Shown here: positions 8,081-17,193 of the stretch, piece after piece
How positions within the stretch are numbered: the stretch's first letter is position 1
Layout of the letters: each line of letters starts with the position of its first letter
Origin: Streptomyces albospinus
GTDB taxonomy: Bacteria; Actinomycetota; Actinomycetes; Streptomycetales; Streptomycetaceae
Length of the DNA: 64,000 nt
Assembly (NCBI RefSeq): GCF_014648695.1
Contig: NZ_BMRP01000021.1
Location: 1-64,000 of the forward strand
Direction of reading: 5' to 3'
The notes under the pieces: model-generated
The model's database searches: none
What the model saw: only the letters and a program-made list of their open reading frames with translations
What the model was told of the DNA's origin: nothing
Position numbers and translations under genes: made by a program

Positions 8081-9001
8081 TCAGGACACCTCTGCCGGGC
8101 GCCCGGCGGCCGGCAGCGGGTCGGCGCGCCGGGCCACGTCGAGGAGGGCGTGCAGCGGGCGCTCGGCGAGGCCGAGGCGGGGGCGCCACTGGGCGAGGAT
8201 GCTGACCGGGCGGAGCGGTTCGGTGAGCCGCAGCGCGACCAGTTCGCCGGTCTCCAGCTCCCGCGCCACCGCCAGCTCCGGCAGCAGCGAGACACCGCGG
8301 CCGTGCCCGGTCAGCCGCAGCAGCGCGGACAGCGAGCCGGTGATCATCGAGAGGTGCGCCCCGGCGAGCAGGTCGCGCCCGAAGCGGTCCACCAGCATCT
8401 CGGAGGTGCAGCCCGGCTCGGCGACCAGGAAGTCGTACGCCAGCAGCTGATCCGGCCTCACCTGCGCGCTCCCGGCCAGGGGATGGCCGGGGGACGCCAC
8501 CAGCACCGTGCGGTCATGGCCCATGACCGCGTGCGGGCCGAGCGCACGCACCCCGTTGTCGTACTGGAACGTCACGTCCAACTCGCCCGCGCCGAAGGCC
8601 CGTTCCACCAGGCTGCGGCTTCCCACCGTCAGCTCGACGTCGACGCCCGTGCCGGAGGCGCCGGCGCCGTACTCCAGCGCGACCAGTACCTCCGGCATCC
8701 AGGCGTGCGCCAGCGACTCCTGGGCGCCTATCCGCAGCCTGGGCCGGTCGCCGAGCGCGGCCCGGCGCATCCGCTCCTCCAGCTCCAGCGCCTCACGGGC
8801 ATGGGGCAGCAGCCGCCGTCCGGCGTCGGTGAGCGTCGTGCCCGTGCCGGCACGGACCAGCACGCTCGCGCCGAGCTCCGCCTCCAGGCGCTTGAGCTGT
8901 GCGCTCACGCTCGACTGCGCATAGCCCAACTCCTGGGCGGCAGCGGATATTCCGCCGTGATCGGCGACGGCGACGAAGGCACGCAGATAACGGGAGTCCA
9001 C
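8081..9001 (-). CDS. LysR family transcriptional regulator
   Basis: 306 residues from the GTG at 9001 (VDSRYLRAFVAVADHGG); upstream codons in the same frame run into the neighbouring promoter. The N-terminal winged helix-turn-helix (residues ~1-60, AAAQELGYAQSSVSAQLKRLE) is typical of LysR. The C-terminal part is the substrate-binding fold. The gene is divergent from an MFS transporter across 92 bp. By the usual LysR pattern it probably controls that transporter and itself; the effector is unknown. Confidence 0.9.
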   Translation of the reverse strand: MDSRYLRAFVAVADHGGISAAAQELGYAQSSVSAQLKRLEAELGASVLVRAGTGTTLTDAGRRLLPHAREALELEERMRRAALGDRPRLRIGAQESLAHAWMPEVLVALEYGAGASGTGVDVELTVGSRSLVERAFGAGELDVTFQYDNGVRALGPHAVMGHDRTVLVASPGHPLAGSAQVRPDQLLAYDFLVAEPGCTSEMLVDRFGRDLLAGAHLSMITGSLSALLRLTGHGRGVSLLPELAVARELETGELVALRLTEPLRPVSILAQWRPRLGLAERPLHALLDVARRADPLPAAGRPAEVS

Positions 9002-9093
9002 CCCACCAGCATGCCCTCGCCATCGGACATTCCGATGGGGCCATCGAGAGTGCGGCGTCGCCGGACCCGGGCCCACCGGGCCACCTTTCTGCC

Positions 9094-10476
9094 ATGACCA
9101 CCGATGCCATGGCGCGCTGCGCCGACGCCGCACCGCCGGCGCCCGTACGGTCCCGGCTCGCCTTCGCCGGGATCGCCGCCGGGAACCTGCTCGTCCTCCT
9201 GGACACCTCCATCCTCAACGTCGCCGTTCCCGACCTCCAGCGCTCCCTCCACCCGGCCGCCGCCGCACTCCCCTGGGCCGTCGACGCGTACACCGTGGTC
9301 TTCGCCGGACTGCTGCTCGCGGCAGGCGTGTTGGCCGACCGGTGGGGTGCGCGACGGGTCTACGTCCTCGCCCTCACCGCCTTCGCCGCGCTGTCCGTAC
9401 TGTGCGCCGCGGCGCCCGACACCGGGTCGCTGATCGCCGGACGGGCCCTGCTGGGAGCGGCCGGCGCCGGACTGGTCCCCGCCTCGCTCGCGCTGCTGAT
9501 CGCCCTCAGCCCGGACCCGGCCGGGCGCACCCGCGCCATCGGGGCGTGGGCCGCACTGAGCGGACTCGGCGCCGCGGCCGGACCCGTACTGGGCGGCGGG
9601 CTGATCGAACTCGGCGGCTGGCGGCTGGTGTTCCTCGTGAACCCGCCCATCGCCCTCGCCGCCCTGCTGCTCGCCCGCCGGCTCCCGGCACCGCCCGCCC
9701 GCGCCGCCGGCAACGCCCTGCGCGCCCTGGACCGCCCCGGGCTGCTGCTGTCCACCACCGCGCTCGCCGCGCTCACCTTCGGCCTGGTCGAGGCGGGCAT
9801 CGAGGGCTGGGCGGCACCGCCCGCCTGGGGGCCGATCGCCGGTGCGCTGCTCGCCTTCGCCGCACTGACCGCCGTGGAACGCCGTGCCGCCGCCCCCGTA
9901 CTGCCGCCCGCGCTGCTGGCCCTGCCCCGGGTGCGGGCCGCCATGCTGGCCGCCGCGGTGTCCTGCTTCGCCTTCTTCGGCGGGATGTACCTGCTCGCCG
10001 TCCGGCTCCAGCACGCCTACGGGCTCTCCCCGTTGGCGGCCGGCCTGGCGTCGCTGCCGCTCACCTTCCCGGTGTGCGTGATGCCCTTCTTCACCGGCCG
10101 GCTGGTGGCCCGGCACGGGGCCCGCCCGGTGCTGCTGACCGGAATGTCGGCCACCGCGCTGGCAGGGGTGCTGCTGCTCCTCGCCGGCAACGGGCACGCC
10201 CCGCTCCCCCTGATCGTCGCGGCCGAACTCGCCCTCGCCGCCGCGGGCACCCTCTCCATCCCCGGCGCCGCCGCCGAGATGGCCGTCGCCGCGCCGGCCG
10301 AACTGGCCGCGACCGGCCAGGGCGCCCTCAACGGCATACGGCAGGCGGGCTCGGCGCTCGGCGTCGCGGTCCTCGGCACCCTGGGCGGCCTGCCGGGCGC
10401 GGGCGGCGTACTCGTCGTCATCGGGTCGGCCGCGGCGCTGCTGATCTTCCGCGCGGGTGCCACCGCCCGCCGGTGA
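9094..10476 (+). CDS. MFS transporter, drug:H+ antiporter type
   Basis: Integral membrane transporter of 460 residues from the ATG at 9094 (MTTDAMARCADAAPP). The first helix carries LLVLLDTSILNVAVPDLQ, the DHA2-type signature, and ADRWGARRVYVLALT matches MFS motif A. I estimate about 14 membrane segments. It probably exports small hydrophobic compounds, perhaps drugs, and is probably regulated by the divergent LysR protein. The substrate cannot be read from sequence. Confidence 0.9.
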   Translation: MTTDAMARCADAAPPAPVRSRLAFAGIAAGNLLVLLDTSILNVAVPDLQRSLHPAAAALPWAVDAYTVVFAGLLLAAGVLADRWGARRVYVLALTAFAALSVLCAAAPDTGSLIAGRALLGAAGAGLVPASLALLIALSPDPAGRTRAIGAWAALSGLGAAAGPVLGGGLIELGGWRLVFLVNPPIALAALLLARRLPAPPARAAGNALRALDRPGLLLSTTALAALTFGLVEAGIEGWAAPPAWGPIAGALLAFAALTAVERRAAAPVLPPALLALPRVRAAMLAAAVSCFAFFGGMYLLAVRLQHAYGLSPLAAGLASLPLTFPVCVMPFFTGRLVARHGARPVLLTGMSATALAGVLLLLAGNGHAPLPLIVAAELALAAAGTLSIPGAAAEMAVAAPAELAATGQGALNGIRQAGSALGVAVLGTLGGLPGAGGVLVVIGSAAALLIFRAGATARR

Positions 10477-10576
10477 CGGCGCAGGCCACCCGCCGCCCGG
10501 CCCCGCAAAGCGACACAGAGGGCGCAGAGGGCACAGAAGTCATAGGAGGCATGGAAGGCGCAGACGGCACAAAAAG

Positions 10577-10611
10577 ACCCCTCCGACCGCGTTCTTGCAG
10601 GTCGGAGGGGT
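10577..10611 (-). terminator. terminator of tRNA-Ala
   Basis: 12-bp arms (acccctccgacc and complement). On the minus strand the hairpin is followed by a run of five T, just downstream of the tRNA. Confidence 0.8.
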
Positions 10612-10619
10612 TTATCCGG

Positions 10620-10692
10620 TGGAGCCTAGGGGAGTCGAACCCCTGACATCTGCCATGCAAAGACAGCGCTCTACCAACTGAGCTAAGGCCCC
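10620..10692 (-). tRNA. tRNA-Ala (anticodon TGC)
   Basis: 73-nt cloverleaf on the minus strand. The acceptor ggggcct pairs with aggctcc, the D arm is gctc/gagc, the anticodon stem ctgtc/ggcag carries loop tttgcat (anticodon TGC), and the T arm is aggggttcgactcccct. The discriminator is A. No CCA is encoded. Confidence 0.97.
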
Positions 10693-10821
10693 TTCGCGGA
10701 ACAGGGTACCCGGTGTCGGGGTGCTTTCCCGACCGGGTATCGCCGCACACCGTGGCTCTCCGTAGGATGCTTCGCGAGATTCGCGGCAGCGAAGCGCGAT
10801 CGGGGAGACTGGGGAGACGGC

Positions 10822-11370
10822 ATGGACGCAGCACAGCAGGAAGCCACCGCGCGGGCCCGGGAGCTCCAGCGCAGTTGGTACGGGGAACCTCTGGGCGCGC
10901 TGTTCCGCCGGCTGATCGACGACCTCGGGCTCAACCAGGCCCGGCTGGCCTCGGTGCTCGGACTGTCCGCGCCGATGCTGTCCCAGCTGATGAGCGGGCA
11001 GCGCGCCAAGATAGGCAACCCGGCCGTGGTCCAGCGGGTCCAGGCGCTCCAGGAGCTGGCCGGCCAGGTCGCGGACGGCAGCGTCAGCGCCGCCGAGGCC
11101 ACCGACCGGATGGAAGAGATCAAGAAGACGGCGGGCGGCTCGGTGCTGAACAACACCTCGCAGACCACGTCCTCCACGGGCGCCACCACCGTGCGCCGGG
11201 TGGTGCGGGAGATCCAGTCGCTGCTGCGGTCGGTCTCCGACGCCGGGGACATCATCGAGGCGGCGACCACCCTCGCCCCCACGCATCCCGAACTGGCAGA
11301 GTTCCTCAGGGTCTACGGTGCCGGCCGCACCGCGGACGCGGTCGCCCACTACGAGGCGCACCAGAGTTAG
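10822..11370 (+). CDS. helix-turn-helix DNA-binding protein
   Basis: 182-residue cytoplasmic protein with an XRE/Cro-like helix-turn-helix at about residues 25-60 (LFRRLIDDLGLNQARLASVL then LSAPMLSQLMSGQRAKIG). A charged helical region (VSAAEATDRMEEIKKTAGG) and a C-terminal helical domain follow. Targets are unknown. It is 67 bp upstream of a Ser/Thr kinase gene on the same strand, so the kinase may act on or with it; that link is inference from position. Confidence 0.85.
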   Translation: MDAAQQEATARARELQRSWYGEPLGALFRRLIDDLGLNQARLASVLGLSAPMLSQLMSGQRAKIGNPAVVQRVQALQELAGQVADGSVSAAEATDRMEEIKKTAGGSVLNNTSQTTSSTGATTVRRVVREIQSLLRSVSDAGDIIEAATTLAPTHPELAEFLRVYGAGRTADAVAHYEAHQS

Positions 11371-11437
11371 CCGGGGAGCGTTGGCCAGCCGAGAGTCGGT
11401 CGCAGGAGACTCGTGATCCAGAAGCGGACGGGGCGCA

Positions 11438-12844
11438 ATGGGTGAGATCTTCGCCGGTCGGTACGAGCTCGTGGATCCGATCGGACGGGGCGGAGTGGGC
11501 GCGGTCTGGCGCGCCTGGGACCACCGGCGCCGCCGCTACGTGGCGGCCAAAGTGCTCCAGCAGAGCGATGCGCACACGCTGTTGCGCTTCGTCCGCGAAC
11601 AGGCGCTGCGGATCGATCACCCCCATGTGCTGGCCCCGGCGAGCTGGGCCGCGGACGACGACAAGGTGCTGTTCACCATGGACCTGGTGCACGGCGGCTC
11701 GCTGGCCCATCTGTCCGGCGACTACGGCCCGTTGCCGCCGCGGATGGTCTGCACCCTGATGGACCAGCTGCTGGCCGGGCTGACCGCCGTGCACGCCGAG
11801 GGCGTGGTGCACCGCGACATCAAACCGGCGAACCTCCTGCTGGAGGCGACCGGCACCGGCCGCCCCCATCTGCGGGTGTCCGACTTCGGCATCGCGATGC
11901 GCAAGGGCGAGCCACGGCTCACGGAGACCAACTACGTGGTGGGCACGCCCGGTTACTTCGCACCCGAGCAAATGCTGGGCGCCGAACCGGACTTCCCCGC
12001 CGACCTGTTCGCGGCCGGGCTGGTCGCGCTCTCCCTGCTCACCGGCGTCAAGCCGGACGCGGAGGCGCTGATCCGGCACTTCGCGGACCACGGCATACCG
12101 AACGCCCCCGAAGGCGTACCGGAACCGCTGTGGCAGGTGCTGGCCTCACTGGTGCACCCGGATCCGGACGCCCGCTTCAAGACCGCGACCGGGGCCCGGA
12201 AGGCGCTGCTGGCGGCGGCCGAGCTGCTGCCCGAGGCGACGATCGAGGACGAGGTCGTCGAGGTCTTCGACCACATCGGGCCGCTCCCCGCCGGGTTCGG
12301 GCCGGACGGGCCGCTGCGCTCCGCCGGCGGCGACGGCGCGACCGGCAGCACGACCGTGGCCGCCGCCGGGACCGGCGCAACCGGCGGAACCTCAGGGGCC
12401 GGCGACCCGACCCCCGGGCCGCGTTCCCTGTCGGGCACCGGGAGTTTCCAGCTCGCGCCGCCGGAGCCGCAGATCCCGCCGCAGCCGAGCACCCCGCCGA
12501 CCCCGACCCCGATGCCGCCGGGACCGCCGCCGGCCCGGAACATCCCGGCCCCGCCGAGCACCCCGCCGCGGACCCCGGCCCCGATGCCCCGCTACGAGCC
12601 GCCGGCCGCCGGCCCCCCGGAGGCGTCCGCGACCCGCCCGTACACCGCCGGGCAGCCCCCGCTCCCCGGCCAGCCGCCGGGCGCCGCCCCCGCTCCGGTG
12701 ACGCCTCCCCCGGGCGCCCCGGCAGCGCCGCGCTCCGCCGTCCCGGACCGCAGACCGGGACCGCCCCCGAAGGTCGCGGTCCCGGTGCTGATCGTGGCGC
12801 TGCTGTGCATCGCGGTCGGCATCTGGGCGCTGCTCGGCGCCTGA
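11438..12844 (+). CDS. serine/threonine protein kinase (PknB-like), membrane anchored
   Basis: 468-residue Hanks-type kinase. Catalytic elements are complete: glycine loop GRGGVGAVW, Lys38, HRDIKPANLL with Asp127, DFG with Asp149, and the APEQ element. The kinase domain ends near residue 270. A long Pro/Ala/Gly-rich linker follows, then one membrane segment at the very C-terminus (VPVLIVALLCIAVGIWALLG), with almost nothing outside. It therefore lacks the PASTA sensor domains of PknB. Substrates unknown. Confidence 0.92.
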   Translation: MGEIFAGRYELVDPIGRGGVGAVWRAWDHRRRRYVAAKVLQQSDAHTLLRFVREQALRIDHPHVLAPASWAADDDKVLFTMDLVHGGSLAHLSGDYGPLPPRMVCTLMDQLLAGLTAVHAEGVVHRDIKPANLLLEATGTGRPHLRVSDFGIAMRKGEPRLTETNYVVGTPGYFAPEQMLGAEPDFPADLFAAGLVALSLLTGVKPDAEALIRHFADHGIPNAPEGVPEPLWQVLASLVHPDPDARFKTATGARKALLAAAELLPEATIEDEVVEVFDHIGPLPAGFGPDGPLRSAGGDGATGSTTVAAAGTGATGGTSGAGDPTPGPRSLSGTGSFQLAPPEPQIPPQPSTPPTPTPMPPGPPPARNIPAPPSTPPRTPAPMPRYEPPAAGPPEASATRPYTAGQPPLPGQPPGAAPAPVTPPPGAPAAPRSAVPDRRPGPPPKVAVPVLIVALLCIAVGIWALLGA

Positions 12845-13032
12845 CGCCGGTCCTGCCGGGGAGTCCCCGGGGCCTGTCCGCGGTGGGCCGGGGTCGAAAA
12901 GGCCCGGCGTCCGGTGCGGTGCGGCTCGGCTTCCGGTGACCGTGCCAGGAGCCGAGGCGGAGCGCAGGCGCCGGAGCGGCTCGACAGCAAAGCTACGGGG
13001 ACGGTTCGGCAACGCGGCGCGGTGCCCCGTGC

Positions 13033-13074
13033 CTGGGGGCACCGCCCAGCGGTGGCTGGGGGAGCGTCGAGGGC
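13033..13074. repeat. GC-rich dispersed element, copy 2
   Basis: Same layout as the element at 4901: ctgggggcaccgccc, a small hairpin cccagc-ggtg-gctggg, then ggggagc. It lies in the 291-bp spacer between the kinase gene and the pseudogene on the opposite strand. The rest of that spacer shows no convincing gene. Confidence 0.45.
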
Positions 13075-13135
13075 CCGCCCCTGACCCCTCGGACAGGCCC
13101 TGGCCGTCCCGGGACGGTCGGGGCCGCCGCGGCGA

Positions 13136-13859
13136 CTACTGCGTCGGCTGCTGGTCCACCGGGGACGAGGGGGCGGGCAGCCGGTCCCGCGGTGCGGACG
13201 GGGCCTCGCCGGGTCCCTGCGCGATCGTGGCCGCGGCCCCGCGCCGCGCGACCACCGTCCAGGCACCCAGCCCCGCCGGCAGCACCACCCCGGTGCCGAT
13301 CCCGGCGTACGCCACGAGCATCAGGGTGCCGTTGGTCCGCGCGGTCCGGCCCGTGCCGTCCCCGTCGCCGGGCGTGACGTCGAAGTCGCCGGCGGGCCCG
13401 GCGTATCCCGGACCGGCCTGCGGGGTGCCCCGGACGTCCACCCGGAGGGTGAGGTCGGCGCCCTGCGGGAAGTGCTTGGCGGCACCGGAGTCGAGGGTCA
13501 CCGCCACGTAGTACCGGCCCGCGAAGCGCATGGCGCGGACCGTGTCGTCCGAGGCGAAGCGGTTGCCGTAGGCCACCGGCGCGCTGAACTCCCCGGTGGT
13601 GACCGGCTTTCCGCTGTACGCGACGAAGCCGCCGTCACTTACCACGCCGCGCGCCGGGTTGTAGACGCGCAGCCCGAAGGCGTTCGCCACGAAGTCCGTG
13701 GCAGGTGTCCGCGCCGCCCCCGACCGCCGTGCCACCGGGCGCCCTCGCATAGCCCGGTACGCCGTCGGCCGCGGCCACGCCCACCGTGCCCGGCGCGAGC
13801 GCCACCACGGCCAGCGCCGCCAGGGCCGCGAGCCCTGGACCCGCCGCCCGCCTCGCTAC
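13136..13859 (-). pseudogene. broken exported membrane protein: signal peptide and C-terminus out of frame
   Basis: Two pieces of one gene in different frames. Frame one starts at 13859 directly on the stop of the von Willebrand gene. It encodes a signal-peptide-like stretch (LAALAALAVVALAPGTVGVA), then ADGVPGYARAPGG up to ADT, and then stops after about 20 unrelated residues. Frame two, open from 13750 to 13136, becomes protein-like at ATDFVANAFGLRVYN. It has a domain similar to the end of the von Willebrand protein (PVAYGNRF…FAGRYYVAVTL against PVSWTNRY…NGDFYIAVTL) and a C-terminal membrane segment. The codon at the expected coupled start is GTA, not GTG. An internal deletion near 13695-13705 explains this best; a sequencing error would not restore the missing middle. 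Confidence 0.7.
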
Positions 13860-15763
13860 GAACCGCTCTTCCGCGGATCCGACCCCGCACCGGCCGGCCG
13901 CGGCTTACGGCGGGCCCAGACGTACGACATCCCGAGGCCGGCCAGCAGCAGCACGCCCACCACACCGACGGACACCCCGGCCACCCGGATCGCGGGCCAT
14001 CCGCCGGAGCCGGCCGCGGACCCCGAACCGCCGTCCACGGCACTGCTCTTGACGGCCACCGCACCGGCCTCCGGTCCGGCCTTCTCCTTGCCCAGGACGG
14101 CGACCCGCAGCACCACCCCGATCTGCGGGTTCTCGCTGATCTGGGCGGCTCTGGCACCCAGCGTGACCGCGATGTAGAAGTCGCCGTTGGCGTGGACGGG
14201 GGTGACGTTGGGGCGGGTCTCGTAGCGGTTGGTCCAGGAGACCGGCACCGTCCCCATCTTCAGCGACGCCACCCGCCCGTTGTAGGGCGCCTGCTGTGTG
14301 AACTGACCGGTGCCGCTGCCGACCGGCGCCCGGTACGGCGTATAGACCTGGGTGCTGCCGAAGGACGTCGGGGTGACAGCGCCCTTGGCCTTGGGCTCGT
14401 TGGCGAACTCCACGTCGTAGCGCAGCTGTTGGCCCCAGCCCACCGGCACCTTGTACCAGAGCGTCTGGGCCGGGAGGATCCTGTCCCGCCAGACGCCCTG
14501 GTGCAGCGGACGGGCGTCGTTGAAGCCGGTGCCGCCGGAGACCGCCTCGGGGGCGGTGGTGGGCAGCGTGGCGTCCTTGCCGCCGGCGCCGTAGTCCGGC
14601 TCGGACGGGGCGGGGGTGACGCCCTTCGACAGCGGATGTTCCACGTGAAACGTCAGCTCCAGCGGCCAGCGCGCGGCGTCCGAGCCCTTGGCCGCCGTGC
14701 GCTCGACGACCAGCCAGTACCGGCCCGCCTTGTCACAGCTCTTGGTGCCGCGTTGCGACGGGATCCGGCTGACGGCCGAGGTCAGCGGTGCGGCTCCCTC
14801 GCGCTGCCCGAACATCGCCGAGGTGGACTCGCAGGAACCGTCCGCTCCGTACACGACCTTGGTGCGCAGCGCGTCCGGGGAGTCGATCGCCGCGCCGGGC
14901 TGCGGGACCACCGTCGCCGAGAAGTCCGCCGCCGACGCCGCGTCCAGGTTGGTGGCGTAGTACCGCTCTTCGTTGGGGCCGATGCTGTCCAGGTACTGCC
15001 CCGGCGCGATGAGCGGCGCGCTCTGCCGGTCGGCCGTGCCCCGGACCTGCTTCCCGCTGAACCGGTAGCCGGCCGCGGAGAGTTGACCGGCCCGCTGCAC
15101 CTGGCGGGAGAGCGCCCGGGCGTCCGGGGCGTCGTAGTACTGCCCGTTGCCGGCCTTGGCGATGCACTCCAGCTGCGCGCGGGCCTGGCCCGCCACCTGG
15201 AAGCCGACGGTGTCGATGTGCAGATCGGCACCGGACGCGGCGAGTTGGGCGGCGACCTGGCAGGGCTGCGGCGACTGGCAGGTGTCCGTGCCGTCGGAGA
15301 CCAGCAGGATCGTGCGCTTGCCGGTGCCGCCGTCGGCGGGCCGGGGGAGGTCCGCGGCGGCCTTGTTCAGCGACAGCCCGATGGGGGTGTCCCCTTTGGG
15401 CGTGACGCCCGCGACGGCGCGCTTGAGGCCGTCCCGGTCCAGCGGGGCGACGGGCCGGGCGAGCCGGGTGTCGTCACACCCCTTGGGCTTGTCGGCGCCG
15501 TAGACCCGCAGACCGGTGGGATAGCCGTCCGGCAGCCCGTCGACGACGGTGCCGATCGCCCTGCGGGCAGCGGCGATCCGGGTGCTTCCGGCGCCGTCGC
15601 TCCCGGCCATGGAGCCGGAGGAGTCCAGCACCATCATCATGCCGCCACCCTCGGCGACCGGCGCCGTGTGCGGTGCCGCCGCGGCCGGGAGGACCGCCGC
15701 GGTGAGGGCCAGCAACAGCCCTCCGAGCGCCGCCACCGCTCCGCGGCATGGTCGTCGTGCCAT
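13856..15763 (-). CDS. secreted, membrane-anchored von Willebrand factor A domain protein
   Basis: 635 residues with a signal peptide at about 1-30 (ending AAAAP). A vWA domain follows with the MIDAS motif DSSGS at about residue 48, its TPIG and DGTDT elements, and a TILLVSDGT strand. The C-terminal half is a beta-rich exported region with repeated YWLV/YKVPV/FYIAV patterns. A membrane segment at about residues 600-620 and a short basic tail end the protein. It is predicted to be displayed outside the membrane; ligand unknown. The gene directly downstream is broken. A one-mismatch parS lies inside it. Confidence 0.88.
   Translation of the reverse strand: MARRPCRGAVAALGGLLLALTAAVLPAAAAPHTAPVAEGGGMMMVLDSSGSMAGSDGAGSTRIAAARRAIGTVVDGLPDGYPTGLRVYGADKPKGCDDTRLARPVAPLDRDGLKRAVAGVTPKGDTPIGLSLNKAAADLPRPADGGTGKRTILLVSDGTDTCQSPQPCQVAAQLAASGADLHIDTVGFQVAGQARAQLECIAKAGNGQYYDAPDARALSRQVQRAGQLSAAGYRFSGKQVRGTADRQSAPLIAPGQYLDSIGPNEERYYATNLDAASAADFSATVVPQPGAAIDSPDALRTKVVYGADGSCESTSAMFGQREGAAPLTSAVSRIPSQRGTKSCDKAGRYWLVVERTAAKGSDAARWPLELTFHVEHPLSKGVTPAPSEPDYGAGGKDATLPTTAPEAVSGGTGFNDARPLHQGVWRDRILPAQTLWYKVPVGWGQQLRYDVEFANEPKAKGAVTPTSFGSTQVYTPYRAPVGSGTGQFTQQAPYNGRVASLKMGTVPVSWTNRYETRPNVTPVHANGDFYIAVTLGARAAQISENPQIGVVLRVAVLGKEKAGPEAGAVAVKSSAVDGGSGSAAGSGGWPAIRVAGVSVGVVGVLLLAGLGMSYVWARRKPRPAGAGSDPRKSGS
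14638..14651. promoter_or_regulatory. parS: degenerate parS (one mismatch)
   Basis: gttccacgtgaaac differs from the consensus only at the fourth base. It lies inside the von Willebrand gene, where it is read in the F-H-V frame. Binding strength is uncertain. Confidence 0.6.
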
Positions 15764-15896
15764 GTCGTCGTCCCCCTCGCGTCCCGCCGATCACATCACG
15801 GACACCACCGTCACGGACATCCACTTTGCCACTGCAATCCAATGATGTGCGATAGCAAACTCACCGGCCTGCCTCCCCTGCCCCCGGACGCACGAA

Positions 15897-15924
15897 ACCC
15901 CGGCTGCCCATCGGCAACCGGGGT
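15897..15924 (-). terminator. hairpin downstream of the DLW-39 gene
   Basis: accccgg and ccggggt arms with partly paired inner bases, 29 bp after the stop codon of the small gene. Confidence 0.55.
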
Positions 15925-15952
15925 CCCTGCAAACTGTGCTGTGCGTGTGGTC

Positions 15953-16087
15953 TCACACACCCGAACCTGCGGGCACGGAGTCGGTCGCCTCCGTCCACAG
16001 ATCCTGCTCGGCGCGATCCGCCTGGATCTGGCGGTACACGAGGAGCCCGCCGATGGCGGCCAGTGCGACCAGGAGAAGCTTCTTCAC
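15953..16087 (-). CDS. DLW-39 family micro-protein
   Basis: 44 residues from the GTG at 16087 (VKKLLLVALAAIGGLLVYRQ). It has one N-terminal membrane segment, then QADRAEQDLWTEATDS, which contains the Asp-Leu-Trp that names this small actinobacterial family. A longer frame to 16144 adds a sequence unlike the family. Function unknown. A position between gyrA and a cluster of housekeeping tRNAs is typical. Confidence 0.85.
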   Translation of the reverse strand: MKKLLLVALAAIGGLLVYRQIQADRAEQDLWTEATDSVPAGSGV

Positions 16088-16273
16088 CGCGCGACCTCGT
16101 CTTTCGTTGACGTAGGGGACCCTATGTCGGCCGATGATACACACCGGCCGATACCGATCGGTTATCTAGCCCGCACTCGGCAACACCTCGTCCGCGGGTA
16201 CCGAAGAGCCCCAACTTCCGCCCCTGTACAACGAATCGCCCGCATCTCGGGTTCCCACTGCCCCGGATAACGC

Positions 16274-16309
16274 ATCGGCCCGGCCGGAGAAGTCTCCGGC
16301 CGGGCCGAT
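16274..16309 (-). terminator. terminator of tRNA-Ile
   Basis: Perfect 17-bp arms (atcggcccggccggaga and complement) around two bases, immediately downstream of tRNA-Ile on the minus strand. Confidence 0.75.
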
Positions 16310-16316
16310 GGTGCGG

Positions 16317-16390
16317 TGCGGCTACCAGGACTTGAACCTGGGGCCTCTTCCTTATCAGGGAAGCGCTCTAACCGTCTGAGCTATAGCCGC
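16317..16390 (-). tRNA. tRNA-Ile (anticodon GAT)
   Basis: 74-nt cloverleaf. Acceptor gcggcta/tagccgc, anticodon stem cttcc/ggaag with loop ctgataa (anticodon GAT), T arm ccagg-ttcaagt-cctgg, discriminator A, no encoded CCA. It lies between the DUF3566 gene and the DLW-39 gene. Confidence 0.97.
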
Positions 16391-16477
16391 TCGTTCGCTG
16401 CACCGAAAGATTAGCGCACTTCAGAGGCGTTCCCAAAATCGGTTCCCGCGGCCTCGGGAACGCCGCCCGCCGAGGGC

Positions 16478-17179
16478 TCACTCGTCCTCCGCGAGCGTCA
16501 GCTCCACCCCGCCGACGAAGCCGGCGGACAGGTTGTAGATGAACGAACCGAGCGTGGCCAGCGCGGTCGCCAGCACCACGTCGATCACCGCGATGACGGA
16601 GGTGAACAGCAGCACCCGCGGCAGCGACAGGAACGACTGGAGATCGAGGCCGCCGCCGTCCGCCGAGCCGGTCGCCTCGCTGATCGTCTTGCCGACGGTG
16701 GAGAAGACGCCCATCGCGTTCATCACCATCCACAGCACCGTCACCGCCACGACCGTGCAGATGCCCAGCGCGATGGACAGCAGGAAGCTCACCTTCATCA
16801 CCGACCACGGGTCGGTACGCGCCACCCGTAGCCGGGCCTTGCGCGTCCTCGGGGCCGTGCTGGCGCCCGTACGCGGCTTGCGCACCGCCTGCCCGGCTCC
16901 GTCCTGCCCGCCACCCGTGCGGTACGCCTGAGGCGGCTGGTACGGCTGCTGTGCGCCGCCCTGCGGGTTCACCTGGCCACCGGTGCGGGCCTGCGGCTGG
17001 GGTTGGGGTTGGGGCTGTCGGGTATCCGTCATGGTTCCCCCCTCGTGGGCACCGTCGTCCCGTGTGCCTTCGGACATGGCAGAGCCACGGGCGCTGTCTT
17101 CCGTCACGGTTGCGGGTCCGGACGAGGAGTCTTTGCCGACTCCCGGTCCGCCCGCCGCAGCGCCCGTGGCTCCACTCAC
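16478..17179 (-). CDS. DUF3566 membrane protein
   Basis: 233 residues from a GTG at 17179. The first ~110 residues are Gln/Pro/Gly-rich and disordered (with a QPQPQPQ run). The DUF3566 domain follows, with membrane segments at about 128-152 and 187-215 and the conserved start ARLRVARTDPWSVMKVSF, written here KARLRVARTDPWSVMKVSF. It follows gyrA after 14 bp on the same strand, as in most actinobacteria, and is probably co-transcribed with gyrase. Function not established; a role in envelope or division is only suggested by context. Confidence 0.88.
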   Translation of the reverse strand: MSGATGAAAGGPGVGKDSSSGPATVTEDSARGSAMSEGTRDDGAHEGGTMTDTRQPQPQPQPQARTGGQVNPQGGAQQPYQPPQAYRTGGGQDGAGQAVRKPRTGASTAPRTRKARLRVARTDPWSVMKVSFLLSIALGICTVVAVTVLWMVMNAMGVFSTVGKTISEATGSADGGGLDLQSFLSLPRVLLFTSVIAVIDVVLATALATLGSFIYNLSAGFVGGVELTLAEDE

Positions 17180-17193
17180 GACCTACTCCTCGG

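Noticed and set aside
13472..16270. 932-codon plus-strand frame opposite the von Willebrand gene
   Set aside because: Low-complexity shadow of the minus-strand gene, and it runs through intergenic hairpins.
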